Assembly (NCBI RefSeq): GCF_900141835.1
Contig: NZ_FQZD01000009.1
Location: forward strand, 62,001-126,000
DNA: 64,000 nucleotides
Source: Propionispora hippei DSM 15287
Lineage (GTDB): Bacteria > Bacillota > Negativicutes > Propionisporales > Propionisporaceae
Direction: 5' to 3'
Shown: positions 1 to 10,577 of the stretch, piece after piece
Layout: every line of letters starts with the position of its first letter
How positions within the stretch are numbered: position 1 is the first letter of the stretch
The notes under the pieces: model-generated
What the model was told of the DNA's origin: nothing
The model's input: only the letters and a program-made list of their open reading frames with translations
Database searches by the model: none
Program-made: the position numbers and the translations under genes

Positions 1-3000
1 GGCCGTCAGCGTAATGTCGCCACCAGCCGCGCTGACATTCTGATTGACCGCCAGGCCGCCGGGAGTCGTCGCTTCCAGGCGGATGGTATCATCGTTGACC
101 ACACCGGTGCCGCTGGCCGCAACGCCGGTCACAGTGCCGTTGGCTCGCGTTGCTATCTGACCAATGACTAGTTTCTCCGCTTTCACCTTAACCTGTCTGG
201 CGTTGGCCGCCAACAGGCCGATTTTGTTGACCGAAGCGCTCAGGTCATAGGTGCCGCCCTGCAGGGCCAGCTTATCCGCCGTGATGACTCCATTGGTCTG
301 GCTGGACGAGTTGCCGGCGTTCAGCGCCAGCGTCTTGCCGTCCAGATTGGCATCCCCTTCGAAGACAATATTTTGGGCTGTCAGCGTAGTGTCTTGTTTA
401 GCGCCACCCAGATCAAAGCTATTGACATAGATGTTCCCCTGGTTGGTATTGCCGATATTGTAATGATCGAAGGAGGTATCGAAGGTCGTGGTCAACAGGT
501 TGTTGGTCAGCCACAAGCCGCCTGTGCCATGCTGTACGCTGCCCAGGGAAATGACTTTGCTGCCGTCATAGGTGGCAAGCCCCAGCGTACCGGAACCTTT
601 GACTGTTTTGGTGCCTGTCAGGCTACTCAGATCATTGGCATACAGGTTAATCGTGCCGGTGCCGGCATCAATAACGCCTGTGCCGGAGGAGTTGCTGATT
701 TTATTGGCTTTTAACGTAACCTTGTTGGAGCCGCTGACAGTCAGACCACCGCTGCCGATATTAATCGTGCCGGCAGGACCGTTTTGAACGGTAATCGTGT
801 TATTCACACTCACCCCGTCGATGGTGACCGGGCCGGTGCCGTCGCTTCGCCCCAGATTCAGGTTCTTAAAGGTATTGTCAAACAGGCCGCCGTTAAGCTG
901 CGTTTGGGTAATAACCAGGCCGCTGCCGCTGCCGGTAGTATTCACATCCAGCGCCACCGCTCCGTCGCGGGGCCCCAGATTTAAAGTGCCCTGGCCGGTG
1001 ATGTTGGTGATGCTGTCGACCGTTTCCGTGAGTTTATTGGCTTGCAGGGTAAGGGTGCTGGTATCGCCGCTGCCGAGATTGATCTGGGCATTGGCTCCCA
1101 AAGCAAGCTCGCTGGCTTTGACGGTAACGTTCGCATTGCTGCCGCTAATCGCGGCGCGAGCATAGTCACCCAGCTTAACCTTGCCGCCGGCAGTCAGGTT
1201 GATTACGGCATCATTGCCGTTAACCAGCAGTTGAGTCGCCCCGGCACTGCCGGCGGCATCGGCCAGCGTCACGTCATTGTCCGCGCTGATATTGACGGCG
1301 GCATTGTTGCCGCTCACCGTCAAGCCTGTGCCGCTGTTCATACTGAAGAAACCGCCGTTGATGCCGACATGGGTATTGCTGCCGCTGATCCCTACATTCC
1401 CTTGTACGGTTACGCCATAGACGCCTGTCCCGGAAGCAACCGACACCGATTTACCGATATTGCCTGCATCGAAGTACACATTTTGCTTTCCTGACACGGC
1501 AAAGGCCGGAAAGCCTGTGAATACGTTGTTAATTACCGTATAAGGAATTTTATATTGATCGCCGTTATAGGTATCGCTAATGTAAATATCCTTGTTGTCC
1601 GGCACTTTGACCGTTAAACTGCCTGTGCCGTTTATCTGTCCTGCCAGACCGTTCAGGCCGCTGGCCAGCTCAAGATTAAGATTTTTAACATACAGGTTGG
1701 AACCGCCAGGCAGTGTGGCCTGGTTTGCGGTGAGCGACAAATCCTTATAGGGGGAAGCCGAGCCGACCTTAACCGTCCCGGATAAGGCAGCGTTGGCTGT
1801 CGTCCTGATGTCCAAAGCAGCGGAAAAGCTGGTGTCGGCAATACTGATATTGCCGTTATGATCGCCGGCGATCTTATCGCCTTTACTGACCAAGCGCCCC
1901 AGGATAATTTTGTTGTAGCTGCCGCCCAGTACGCCGCCGGAATTGAAGTAGCTTGATGGCAGGTAGAGATCGGAGCTGTTATCCGTGCCGCCGACCTGAA
2001 TGTTCTTGCTGTTGGTCAGCGTGTAAATTTGCAGGTCGCCCGGCGTGGTCACCTTTTGATTCACCGTCATGCGGTCAGCCGCCAGTTCCACCTTGCCGGT
2101 GGCGGTAATGCCGTTTACGCCGCCCACCGTACCAATGGTCAGAAGGGAGCCGTTGTACAGCTTCAAACTACCCACCTTAGCCGCCACGGTGCCCACGGCA
2201 TTGGCGGCGGCGGATAAATCAAAGGCGCCGCTATTGTTGCCGTCCAGCAGCAGCTTATCGACTGCCACCTTTGACGAAGCATCCTGGGTCAGTGATTGAA
2301 CCTTAAAGGTCAGAGTCTGGCCGGTCGTGCCGGTAATATTGGCACCGCTGTTAATGGCTGCCGCGCCGCCGGGGCTAAGCACCGTCAGCGTCGTGGACGG
2401 TACGGCAAAGCTGTCTACCGAGACTGCACCAGTGCCGTCGCTGCGGCCGATGGTGACATTGCTAAACTGGCCGGCACCAATTTTCGTCATGCCGGCAGCA
2501 TCCACCGACAGCTTGCCGGCAGCAGCCGTTCCGCCGATTTGCAAGGCCCGGGCAGCTGTTTTGGGAGCAATGGCCAGTTGTCCGCCGAGCATCTTGTCGA
2601 ATTTGGCATTACTCCAGTTGGTAATGGTATCGGCGTTTAGGGTCAGGTCGCCGCTGCCGGCTTCGACAGTAGCCCCATTAGTAAAGTCAATGGTGCCGGC
2701 GTCAATTGTGAGCGCTTTGTTGTTTGTCTCGAGATCGGCGCCGGCAGCAAAGGTCACCTTACCGGCTGCTGCGTCACCGGACTGAACGGTCAGCTTGTCC
2801 TGAACAGTGAGCTTGCCCACATTGACTTCGCCGGTGCCGTCGGTCCGGCCAATGACGATTTCACTAAAGCCGGGGGTAAACACCGGTGTAGTACCGAAAG
2901 CCGCCGTCGAAATCCGCAAGGCTCCGGCGCTGCCATCACCGACGCCAATGGTGCCGTTTGCCGCGTAGGTGTCAATAGTTAGCTTTCCTGCGCCGCTCAC

Positions 3001-5943
3001 CGTACCATTCATAGTGCCCCAGGTCGCCGACCGGAGATTAATATTGCCGTCGGCGGCTTGCACCTTGGCGGCATTGGCCAGGGCAATCGCTCCCTGCGCC
3101 GTCAGCGCCGCATTGCCGCCGTTGGTATTGATCGTGCCGCCGTTCAGGGATATATCCTTGCCGGCGTTGAAGGTTACATTCAGTTTACCGGCGGACGCGC
3201 CGACAGTTGCGCCGGCATTGACCGTAATCGTGCCGCCGACCGGATCATTGGCGTTGACAGTCAGCGTGTTCGTTCCGCTGCTGCTGGTAATATTCTTATT
3301 GACGGTGACGCCGCCGGTATTGGCGGTCAGTATGCTGCTGCCAGCTATCGTCAGGCCGCTGGCGCCGCCGGCCGCATCCACCGTAAAGCTACCGCCATTG
3401 GTAAAGGCCAGACTTTTCACATTACCGGCCAAAGCCGTGACCGCATTGGCGCCGCCTAAGGTAAAGGCGGCATTCGTGCCTTGCAGATTCAAGCCGCTGG
3501 CCGTGATCACGCCGGTGCCGCCGCTGTCGGCAGCAGCTTTCAGCGTGATCGTATTGCTTCCGGCAGCGAGCGCTCCGTTAACAGCAATATTGCCGTTCGT
3601 GCCTGTCGCCTGCAGCGTCACGTCATTACCGAAAGCCGCGCCGTTCACCGTGATGGTGCCGGTGCCGGCATCATGGCCGATGACTGTATTGCCAAAGCCC
3701 TGGAACACGGAGTTGTTATTCTGATTGAACAAGTTTCCCACTAAATTCAAACCGTTGCTGCCGGTCGTACCGACAAAAACATTCCGGCCTGCGGTCAGCG
3801 GCTTCACCGTTAACGTACCGCCGGCGGCGCCGGTCACCCGCGCCGCACCGTCAAACGTCATGGCATTGCCAATCAGCACGGTGTTTTTTGCCGTCATGTT
3901 GGCACTGCTGCCCAGCACAACCGCCATCCCGTTACCGCCGCTTTTGTCATTTTGACCGCTAACCGTCACCGTACCCGTGCCGGCATTCATGGTGCCGCCC
4001 AGCTTGACGCCGGCGCTGGAGCTGTCGGCGGCCGTATTATTGATCCAGCCGTTAATACTGATATTGCCGCCGCCGCTGTCCAAAGCGCCGGTGAGCGACA
4101 CGCCGGCGGCATTAGCAGCAGCGGCGGTGCTTTGTCCATACATAGTAATCGTGCCGCCGCTTGTGGTAATGCTGCCTTGAATATCCACGCCGGGGGTAGC
4201 GCTATTTGCCTGATTGACGGCATAACCGGTTGTTCCGGCTCCGCCATGGAGCAGCACCGAGCCGCCATTGGTCGTGATGGCTTTGCCGCTGTTCAGTCTG
4301 ATTGCGCCGCCGGCTGTGGCATCCGTATCGGCATTAAAATCCAGGTTTAACTGGCCGGCAGTAGATCCGATGTTCGCATTGACAATAATATCGTTGTGAG
4401 CCTGCAAGGTCAGTTTAGCGTTGCCGCCGCTGCTTTTCAAGATGTCGGAATTCACGGTAATATCACCGTTCTGACTGCCGGCGGAGCCCATCCCGGGAAC
4501 CGTGCCCGTCTTAATCGTTACGTCGGTGCCGCCGTTTAAGGCGTTGTTAATCGTGCTCACATCAACGGTGGAATCATTGGCGCCCGGCACATAGCTGCCA
4601 CTTCCCGCACTGCCGCCTGCACCGCTGGCAATCGTCAGATTATATGGATCCAGCAACCATTCACCGCTCTTGCCGTTTACCGCTGCGGCGTTCACGGTGC
4701 CATTGGCCTGCAGCACATGTCCCGAGGTTTCCACCTTGCCGCCGTCGCCGCCTTGGGCGCCGCCGCGAGCGCTGACGGTGCCGTCGAATTTCGTTGTACC
4801 ATCCGACCAAATAGCTACCGTGCCGCCTTGACCACTATTCCTGGCATCAGCGTTAATGACCGCTTCCCGGGCAATAGTTACCTGATCAGCATGAGGCGCG
4901 TCGCCGCTGCCCTGCCAGTCGCCGCCGATACGGACTTTGCCGCCGGTGCTGCCCGATACGTCCACTTGACCGGTCACGACAATATCCTTGCCGAACACAT
5001 TTACGGTGCCGCCCTGGCCTTGAGCCGCCGAGGCGTCCACCGTGCCGGCTGCCTGTACAGTACCGTTCACGGCGTTAAGCGTGACCGCTCCTGCCTGACC
5101 GTCTAAGCTCCGGGCACGAATGACACCGCTTTGATTGACTACCGACGAAGTCAGGTCCTGACCGGCACGAGCGGTCATCAATACCAGACCGCCGTCGGCT
5201 TCGATGAGTCCTTGATTATCGGCTACGGCTTTAAGCGCTCCTTCGCCAAGAGCAAGCTGCACCTTGCCGTCGCCATTAAAGTCCAACGTGGCCTGATTGC
5301 CGGCAGCGAGCACGACGCTGCCCTTTCTGGCCACAATCACGCCTTCGTTTTTCACTTCCGGTGCCAATAGAGCAACCAGGCCCTGATTCCCTGCAATGAT
5401 GCTGCCCTGGTTGATGACACTGCCGGCCTGGCCTTGGCTGGCAAAGGCATAGCGTCCGGCCATGAAGTCGGCGTCGGTAATGCTCAAGGTGGTGGCTACC
5501 AGACCGCCTACATTGACTTGTGAACCGGGCGCAAAGTACACGCCGTTCTGGTTTACCAGAAAAACCCTTCCGTTCGAGGTTAATTGACCGAAAATGGCCG
5601 ACGGATTGTTGCCGATTACGCGGTTGAGGATGGCTGAATTAGCACCCGGCTGGAGAAAACGGACCGCTTCATTGGCGGCAATGCCGAAGGACTGCCAGTT
5701 GATGGCCGCCTGGGCGGTTTGCTGCTGAATAGTCATAACCGAGCCGGCTTGATTGATGACGGCCGCGCCGGTGCTTACCTGCCCGTTGGCAGGCATGGCC
5801 TGGGCCGGCGGGAGAACTGCTCCATGTAACAGGAACGCCGCCACGGTCGCGGCCTGGGCACTCTTTTTCAGTATGCTTTTCAGACTGCCTTGCGTTTCCT
5901 GTCTGCGCTGGCGGGCCCGGCGCTGTTTACGTGAAATACGCAT
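1..5943 (-). CDS. Filamentous haemagglutinin-type exoprotein (TpsA), C-terminus beyond window
   Basis: The frame is open from an ATG at 5943 to the window edge, giving at least 1981 residues; spot translations along its length stay in frame. It is a secreted TpsA exoprotein of two-partner secretion. The N-terminus is basic, then hydrophobic (AATVAAFLLHGAVLPPAQA), a signal peptide ending near residue 49. A TPS haemagglutination-activity domain follows (about 50-300), with the NQNGVYFAPGS motif near residue 130. The rest is glycine/asparagine/threonine-rich parallel beta-helix sequence with recurring units such as GTGxVT and GNNxxxT, lacking cysteine. A strong site AAAGGAGGTCAC sits just upstream. 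The tpsB partner lies 98 bp upstream on the same strand, so the two are probably one operon. The final function (adhesin or other) cannot be told because the C-terminus is missing. Confidence 0.93.
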   Translation of the reverse strand, partial: MRISRKQRRARQRRQETQGSLKSILKKSAQAATVAAFLLHGAVLPPAQAMPANGQVSTGAAVINQAGSVMTIQQQTAQAAINWQSFGIAANEAVRFLQPGANSAILNRVIGNNPSAIFGQLTSNGRVFLVNQNGVYFAPGSQVNVGGLVATTLSITDADFMAGRYAFASQGQAGSVINQGSIIAGNQGLVALLAPEVKNEGVIVARKGSVVLAAGNQATLDFNGDGKVQLALGEGALKAVADNQGLIEADGGLVLMTARAGQDLTSSVVNQSGVIRARSLDGQAGAVTLNAVNGTVQAAGTVDASAAQGQGGTVNVFGKDIVVTGQVDVSGSTGGKVRIGGDWQGSGDAPHADQVTIAREAVINADARNSGQGGTVAIWSDGTTKFDGTVSARGGAQGGDGGKVETSGHVLQANGTVNAAAVNGKSGEWLLDPYNLTIASGAGGSAGSGSYVPGANDSTVDVSTINNALNGGTDVTIKTGTVPGMGSAGSQNGDITVNSDILKSSGGNAKLTLQAHNDIIVNANIGSTAGQLNLDFNADTDATAGGAIRLNSGKAITTNGGSVLLHGGAGTTGYAVNQANSATPGVDIQGSITTSGGTITMYGQSTAAAANAAGVSLTGALDSGGGNISINGWINNTAADSSSAGVKLGGTMNAGTGTVTVSGQNDKSGGNGMAVVLGSSANMTAKNTVLIGNAMTFDGAARVTGAAGGTLTVKPLTAGRNVFVGTTGSNGLNLVGNLFNQNNNSVFQGFGNTVIGHDAGTGTITVNGAAFGNDVTLQATGTNGNIAVNGALAAGSNTITLKAAADSGGTGVITASGLNLQGTNAAFTLGGANAVTALAGNVKSLAFTNGGSFTVDAAGGASGLTIAGSSILTANTGGVTVNKNITSSSGTNTLTVNANDPVGGTITVNAGATVGASAGKLNVTFNAGKDISLNGGTINTNGGNAALTAQGAIALANAAKVQAADGNINLRSATWGTMNGTVSGAGKLTIDTYAANGTIGVGDGSAGALRISTAAFGTTPVFTPGFSEIVIGRTDGTGEVNVGKLTVQDKLTVQSGDAAAGKVTFAAGADLETNNKALTIDAGTIDFTNGATVEAGSGDLTLNADTITNWSNAKFDKMLGGQLAIAPKTAARALQIGGTAAAGKLSVDAAGMTKIGAGQFSNVTIGRSDGTGAVSVDSFAVPSTTLTVLSPGGAAAINSGANITGTTGQTLTFKVQSLTQDASSKVAVDKLLLDGNNSGAFDLSAAANAVGTVAAKVGSLKLYNGSLLTIGTVGGVNGITATGKVELAADRMTVNQKVTTPGDLQIYTLTNSKNIQVGGTDNSSDLYLPSSYFNSGGVLGGSYNKIILGRLVSKGDKIAGDHNGNISIADTSFSAALDIRTTANAALSGTVKVGSASPYKDLSLTANQATLPGGSNLYVKNLNLELASGLNGLAGQINGTGSLTVKVPDNKDIYISDTYNGDQYKIPYTVINNVFTGFPAFAVSGKQNVYFDAGNIGKSVSVASGTGVYGVTVQGNVGISGSNTHVGINGGFFSMNSGTGLTVSGNNAAVNISADNDVTLADAAGSAGATQLLVNGNDAVINLTAGGKVKLGDYARAAISGSNANVTVKASELALGANAQINLGSGDTSTLTLQANKLTETVDSITNITGQGTLNLGPRDGAVALDVNTTGSGSGLVITQTQLNGGLFDNTFKNLNLGRSDGTGPVTIDGVSVNNTITVQNGPAGTINIGSGGLTVSGSNKVTLKANKISNSSGTGVIDAGTGTINLYANDLSSLTGTKTVKGSGTLGLATYDGSKVISLGSVQHGTGGLWLTNNLLTTTFDTSFDHYNIGNTNQGNIYVNSFDLGGAKQDTTLTAQNIVFEGDANLDGKTLALNAGNSSSQTNGVITADKLALQGGTYDLSASVNKIGLLAANARQVKVKAEKLVIGQIATRANGTVTGVAASGTGVVNDDTIRLEATTPGGLAVNQNVSAAGGDITLTA

Positions 5944-6041
5944 AAATGTATTGTGACCTCCTTTGTCAGCAATTCGGAATAACAGCGGCGAGGCATAAAA
6001 ACCCCGCCCTGCGGCTGCCGCCCCTCTACAGGGAATAAAGA

Positions 6042-7661
6042 CTAGAAAAACTTATATAGCTGGAACCAAAAGCGCCCCGATTTATCGGTATCGGACTGAG
6101 CCTCCTCCGAACCCAGCTTCCAGGCGTAATGCAAGCGAGCCGCCCAGTTGCTTTCCCGGCTCCAGTTGACGCCAACACCCATGCCGGATAAGGAGCGGCG
6201 GTTGTCGCCCACACCGGGCAGCGGATCTTTATTGAGCAGAACGGATCCGGCATCCACAAAGGTAATCAACTGCCATACATCTTTAGCGCCTTCCTTGTTC
6301 GGCAGATTCCAGCGCAGTTCGGCCGAACCAAGCCAGCCCTCATCGCCGGAAGCCTCGCCTACCGGATAGGCCCGTACGGCATAAGGACCGCCCAGGTACA
6401 TCTTTTCCGAGGCGTCCAGATTCTTGTCCGCCCATTGATAAGAGTAGGTCAGATAAAGCGCTAACCGTTCCCGTACTTGCTGCAGGCGGGTGAGGTTAAG
6501 ATTGTATTTGCCGAAAGAACCGGCCGTACGCAAGCCGGTATCATCAATGACCTGCTCAACAGGATCATGGAGCCTGAGATCGCCGCCGGTATAGGTGAGC
6601 GAGTAGGTATTGGCACCTCCCCCTTGCCAGGTGTCAAGGGTGTCGCCGTTGATGCCAGCTACCCAGTTATGAGAGTCTTTGCGAGTGTCGATCATGCCAA
6701 AGGCCTTGTCGTGCAGTCTTTTGGAATCAAAGCGCAGTTGCGCATACCAATTGGCATTGCGGGAACGCTGAAGGTTTTTCTGATAAGAAAAACTGAGTAC
6801 ATCGGCGGTCCCCGTTAAATCCCAGTCGCTATAGATGTCACCCAGCAGATAGCGGGACCGGGCATAGCTAATGCCGATGCGGCTGCCCTGATCCCATACA
6901 GGCGTCGTGTAAGACAGGCTGCCGGCCGACTGTCCCTCACCCGTATAGAGGCCGCTGAGGGTCAGAAGATCTCCTTCCCGTAAGGGATTGGCCTGGTTGA
7001 CCAGTGCCGTGTATTCCATACGGCCCGTATAACGGTAGCCGCCATTATCGACGCCGACATAACCCCAGGTCTTTTTGCCTTCGGGCGTTACATTAACCGT
7101 CAGCGTGGTGGTGCCTGGCTGCGAGCCGGCCTGCAGCGAGGTTTTGGCCTCTGCTCCCGCCAGGTCGCCGATCAGCCAGACGGCTCTTTCCAGTGACTTT
7201 TTTTCTACCACGGCCCCGGCTGTTACGCCGCCCAATTCACGGCGGATAGCATCCTCGCGAATTTCCGTCTTGTTGTTAATAATAACTTGATCATAATGCC
7301 CTGGCTCAATGACAATTTTGATGTCACCGCCAACAAAATCCTGGGCCGGAATATAGGCAAAAGCGACAAAGTATCCCTTGGACCGGAGGTAGCGGGTAAC
7401 GATATCCGCTTGCCGCTCCAAATCACTGAACGTAGCCGGTTTACCCACACTGTCCTTGAGCAGAGCCGCCAGTTCAGTCTCGGGCACCAAGCTCTGCCCG
7501 CTAAAAAAATATTGGTTAATCACGATAACCGGCTGACTGTCCCCTGCTCGCGGCGCGGCGTAACCGGCTGTCATAAACCAACCTGTGGAGATTAATCCGC
7601 AAGTTATCAACGCTGCCAACCGTTTGGTCCTTCTTCCACATTTGCGATAGCAAAAAAACAT
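6042..7661 (-). CDS. ShlB/FhaC-type two-partner secretion outer-membrane transporter (TpsB)
   Basis: This 539-residue protein would export the neighbouring TpsA exoprotein across the outer membrane. A signal peptide covers about residues 1-35 (hydrophobic stretch ending in AGYA). A POTRA_2 domain follows (about 45-125; ends IKIVIEPGHYDQV), then a second POTRA-like part to about 200, and the rest is amphipathic beta-barrel sequence with the TpsB-type RAYPVGEASGDEG loop near residue 430. The chain ends in phenylalanine (WFQLYKFF), the usual outer-membrane barrel signature recognised by BamA. The length is normal for the family. The start ATG follows GGGGAGAAAGGGAATAATACT. An outer-membrane barrel in a window with spore genes is a strong pointer to a diderm Firmicute. 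Confidence 0.95.
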   Translation of the reverse strand: MFFCYRKCGRRTKRLAALITCGLISTGWFMTAGYAAPRAGDSQPVIVINQYFFSGQSLVPETELAALLKDSVGKPATFSDLERQADIVTRYLRSKGYFVAFAYIPAQDFVGGDIKIVIEPGHYDQVIINNKTEIREDAIRRELGGVTAGAVVEKKSLERAVWLIGDLAGAEAKTSLQAGSQPGTTTLTVNVTPEGKKTWGYVGVDNGGYRYTGRMEYTALVNQANPLREGDLLTLSGLYTGEGQSAGSLSYTTPVWDQGSRIGISYARSRYLLGDIYSDWDLTGTADVLSFSYQKNLQRSRNANWYAQLRFDSKRLHDKAFGMIDTRKDSHNWVAGINGDTLDTWQGGGANTYSLTYTGGDLRLHDPVEQVIDDTGLRTAGSFGKYNLNLTRLQQVRERLALYLTYSYQWADKNLDASEKMYLGGPYAVRAYPVGEASGDEGWLGSAELRWNLPNKEGAKDVWQLITFVDAGSVLLNKDPLPGVGDNRRSLSGMGVGVNWSRESNWAARLHYAWKLGSEEAQSDTDKSGRFWFQLYKFF

Positions 7662-7697
7662 AGTATTATTCCCTTTCTCCCCTCAAAATCTGACCTT

Positions 7698-7901
7698 CTA
7701 TATTTTCACATTGTTTATCAGATTTACCAGCAGTATTAGTGTCCAAATTTGTTCGGCTCTTTTCGCTTGCTCCTTTTTGTCAGCATCGACTAAAGCTTTC
7801 ACGACTTGAACCAGTTTCTCGGAGGCCCCCATAGCGGCTTTATAGGGTTTGCCCGCCTCTTGCATATATAAGCCAACTAAAAATGGGCCATCTTGCCGCA
7901 A
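7698..7901 (-). CDS. Small hypothetical ORF between GGDEF remnant and tpsB
   Basis: A 67-codon frame from a TTG start, overlapping the end of the truncated GGDEF gene by 25 bases in another frame; an internal ATG would give about 56 residues. The middle is charged and helical (KLVQVVKALVDADKKEQAKRAEQIW) and the end is hydrophobic (TLILLVNLINN). I recognise no family and see no good ribosome site for the first start. It may be a genuine small protein or the debris of whatever once followed the GGDEF gene. The tpsB start lies 36 bp further on. Confidence 0.25.
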   Translation of the reverse strand: MRQDGPFLVGLYMQEAGKPYKAAMGASEKLVQVVKALVDADKKEQAKRAEQIWTLILLVNLINNVKI

Positions 7902-8353
7902 AAGCCTTTATAGTCTCTCTCCCGAATTACTGCACGCACCTGCCGATAATGCCGGTATTCTTGCTTATACATAGCTTCATCCGCTATACTCAATAGGGTG
8001 TCAATATCAGTCTCTATCCAGCTTTCTATCGCGATCAAACCGGCGCTCACTCTCATGATGAAGTTTAGCGATAAGGATGCCTCTTTCAATTGTTGTTGAA
8101 GCTGCCGAATTGTTTGCTGGGCATACTGACGCGAGCATTGAGTGAAAATGACGGCAAACTCATCTCCTCCGATTCGTTCGGCAATTTCGGTTGGACGCAG
8201 TACCCTGCGCAACAAAGAGCTGAACGTGCTGATATATCGGTCACCTTCGCGATGACCATACACATCATTAACTTTTTTCAAACCGTCCAAGCCCATAAGC
8301 CCCAGAAAAACCTCGTTTTCCTCTTCCTTCGTCTTCAGCAAGGTTGCTTCCAA
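7877..8353 (-). pseudogene. N-terminally truncated diguanylate cyclase (GGDEF) domain
   Basis: The frame encodes most of one GGDEF domain: the nucleotide-binding stretch GLDGLKKVNDVYGHREGD, the signature GGDEF intact, and the late SIADEAMYKQ helix. The inhibitory RxxD site five residues before GGDEF reads RPTE, so feedback control is probably lost. Upstream of the TTG at 8353 the same frame continues as [11 protein letters not shown], the usual start of the domain, but the normal leading helix with DxLTGL and any sensor part are absent: a stop codon lies inside the end of the chemoreceptor gene, which finishes at 8385. The gene therefore looks beheaded by a deletion that joined it to the receptor gene. 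It could still be translated by coupling from the receptor stop, or be inactive debris. The C-terminus (CGKMAHF) is not family-like. Confidence 0.7.
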
Positions 8354-8384
8354 GCGCTCCCGGAAGGCCCGCCGGTTCTTTATA

Positions 8385-10370
8385 TTAAAGCTTAAACCGG
8401 CCTACGGCTCGGGTTAATTCTGCAGCCATTTTAGCAAGGGTTTGACTGGAGGCAGCAATTTCTTCCATAGTTGCCGATTGTTCCTCTGTCACAGCCGACA
8501 CCGTCTGAGCCTTACTGGCAGCTCCTTTGCTGATCGTGTCAATATCCTTCACAGACTGGATAATTTGCTGGCTGCCACCGGTCATTTGCTGTATAGAGGC
8601 AGAAATTTCCCTGGTCTGTTCCGATACGGTATCGATAGATTGGAAAATAGCCTGAAAAGCACGTCCGGACTCTACAACCACTTCCGCGCCATTGCGGACC
8701 TCTCTGGTGCCTCCTTCCATGGCCAGTACCGCGTCAGCCGTATTGTGCTGTATTTCAGCAATTAAAGTACTAATTTGCTTCGCAGCTTCCTGTGATTGTT
8801 CGGCTAGTTTGCGGACTTCTTCCGCCACTACGGCAAAACCCCGTCCCTGTTCTCCGGCACGGGCTGCTTCAATGGCAGCATTAAGTGCCAGCAGATTGGT
8901 CTGGCCGGCCAATCCGGAAATGGTATCGACAATCTGGCCGATCTCCTGGGAAGCAGCTCCCAGCTTGACCACCACCTGCGAAGAATGCGCCACAGCCTTT
9001 TCGATATTTCCCATTTGTCTAATGACGTTTTCCACCGTCTTGTTGCCTTCTTGCGCCGTTTCAGCCGACTGCGACGAAGTACCGGCCACCTGGTTGGCAT
9101 GAGCGGCAATTTGGTCAATGCTGTCCGACATTTGTTCAACAACCGCCGTTGCGCCATCGACAGCCCGCAATTGTTTTTCCGCTCCATCCGCTACTTCTCC
9201 GATCACTGCCGCCACCTGAGCAGCTGTCTGAGCCGACAGATCGGCATTGGCATTCAATGTCTGGCTGGCAGCGGCAAGCTGCAGAGCTACTTGCTGGATT
9301 TGGGAAATTAAGTTGCAAAGCTGTTGTAGCGTATTGCCAATAGCCCCCTCCAGGCGTCCGACCTCACCCCGTTTGTCCCGGGCGAAGGAAATACTCAAAT
9401 CACCCTGCGCTACCTGCTCCATTTTCTCCAGCAATTGATAAATAGGGTTTACTAATTGGCGTTTCATAACCAAAAGAATTAAAAAAACCGCAAGCACCAA
9501 GACACCCGCACTTAATACGCAGGTTATCAGCATGTTTTTCTGCAGTTGCGCCAATGTATTCTGCCTGTCTAATACCACTTTGATCAAGGCTTTGACCTGA
9601 CCGGAGTAATCCCGGACCGGAACCGCTACATAAGCCTTCTCACCGTTATTACTATAGCCGTAGCTCATCGCACCGCTGGCCGCAACCTGCCGGGCAGTAT
9701 CGATCGGCAGCGCCAGCAGGTCTTCATCCGCAGTCGCTGCCAACAGCTTGTCCGTTCCGTCTGGGTTCAACTCATAGCAATAATACTCACCGGGGAATTT
9801 GGCCTTTAATTGTTTTTCCAAAAAGACTTTATCAAAATTCATGCCTGTTTCCACCGTACCGACAGGGGCATTATTGAAATAAACTGGCATAACAGCGCGA
9901 AAACCCCAGCCGGTAACGCCGGCTTCAATGCCGACAACAGGCTTAAGGGATTTGTTAGCCTCGACTACCGTTTTTCTAAAGCCCGATAAGTCATCACCAA
10001 ACTTACCCGGCGCATTAATTCGTAAAAAAGAAGTCGCCGGCGCCAGATGGAACTGCATTTGTTCTACGCCCTGCTCCTTAAGCTGCTTATACACCGGGCC
10101 AACCAGCCGGAATAAACCTTCCCGGTCCCGCTCGCTAAGCAGGCGTGCCACTTCCGGATTATAGGCAAGGGAAGCGGCGACCGCAGCGGAACGATTCAAA
10201 TATTCTTCAATACTGGTTTGGACAATCATGTCTATTTTTTTAAATTCCTGTGCTTCATCCTCTAGAATGAGATTCCGTTGATTGCGGTAGCTTAATCCGC
10301 CGACAAGCAACAAGCTTATGACAATAACAGCCGTTATAACAATAGTGAGTTGTGACTTTAACATTTTCAT
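8385..10370 (-). CDS. Methyl-accepting chemotaxis protein with periplasmic Cache-type sensor
   Basis: A 661-residue transmembrane chemoreceptor. The first membrane segment is at about 8-28, an extracytoplasmic sensor of the Cache type at about 35-280, the second membrane segment at about 282-305 ([17 protein letters not shown]), then HAMP and a long signalling coiled coil. The conserved tip ([20 protein letters not shown], then [15 protein letters not shown]) that contacts CheA and CheW is intact. The gene ends at TAA 8385. The start follows AGGGGGATTTTT. Its leader carries a c-di-GMP-I riboswitch and a terminator, so its expression is probably set by c-di-GMP. The ligand is not evident from sequence. 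Confidence 0.95.
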   Translation of the reverse strand: MKMLKSQLTIVITAVIVISLLLVGGLSYRNQRNLILEDEAQEFKKIDMIVQTSIEEYLNRSAAVAASLAYNPEVARLLSERDREGLFRLVGPVYKQLKEQGVEQMQFHLAPATSFLRINAPGKFGDDLSGFRKTVVEANKSLKPVVGIEAGVTGWGFRAVMPVYFNNAPVGTVETGMNFDKVFLEKQLKAKFPGEYYCYELNPDGTDKLLAATADEDLLALPIDTARQVAASGAMSYGYSNNGEKAYVAVPVRDYSGQVKALIKVVLDRQNTLAQLQKNMLITCVLSAGVLVLAVFLILLVMKRQLVNPIYQLLEKMEQVAQGDLSISFARDKRGEVGRLEGAIGNTLQQLCNLISQIQQVALQLAAASQTLNANADLSAQTAAQVAAVIGEVADGAEKQLRAVDGATAVVEQMSDSIDQIAAHANQVAGTSSQSAETAQEGNKTVENVIRQMGNIEKAVAHSSQVVVKLGAASQEIGQIVDTISGLAGQTNLLALNAAIEAARAGEQGRGFAVVAEEVRKLAEQSQEAAKQISTLIAEIQHNTADAVLAMEGGTREVRNGAEVVVESGRAFQAIFQSIDTVSEQTREISASIQQMTGGSQQIIQSVKDIDTISKGAASKAQTVSAVTEEQSATMEEIAASSQTLAKMAAELTRAVGRFKL

Positions 10371-10542
10371 AAAAATCCCCCTGACTTTTTGGTATCAACT
10401 GTCATTTTCAATCATCGGAAATCGCTTTGCAATGTCCTTAAGGTTGCTGCTGCCCTCCTCTCATCGGAGCTGGTTCCGCCACCTTGGGTTCTGTCCACTT
10501 TTTTGCAGTAAGCCGGCCAGGTTTACTGATCGAAAACAAAAA

Positions 10543-10577
10543 AAACAGGCTACGATTGATATTTCAATCGCAGCCTG
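10543..10577 (-). terminator. Intrinsic terminator, expression platform of the c-di-GMP riboswitch
   Basis: Read on the minus strand, a 14-bp stem (CAGGCTGCGATTGA pairing with TCAATCGTAGCCTG, one wobble) with a four-base loop is followed by eight T. It starts within the last bases of the aptamer, so aptamer folding and terminator formation can compete. It lies about 170 bp ahead of the chemoreceptor start. Confidence 0.85.

Noticed and set aside
2969-3724. Long plus-strand ORF (251 codons) and other plus-strand frames within 1-5900
   Set aside because: They are antisense shadows of the repetitive exoprotein frame; proline/valine-rich translations without family features or ribosome sites.
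1-5400. Regularly recurring motifs that could suggest a CRISPR or tandem repeat array
   Set aside because: They are coding repeats of the beta-helix protein, variable in length and sequence, without spacers.
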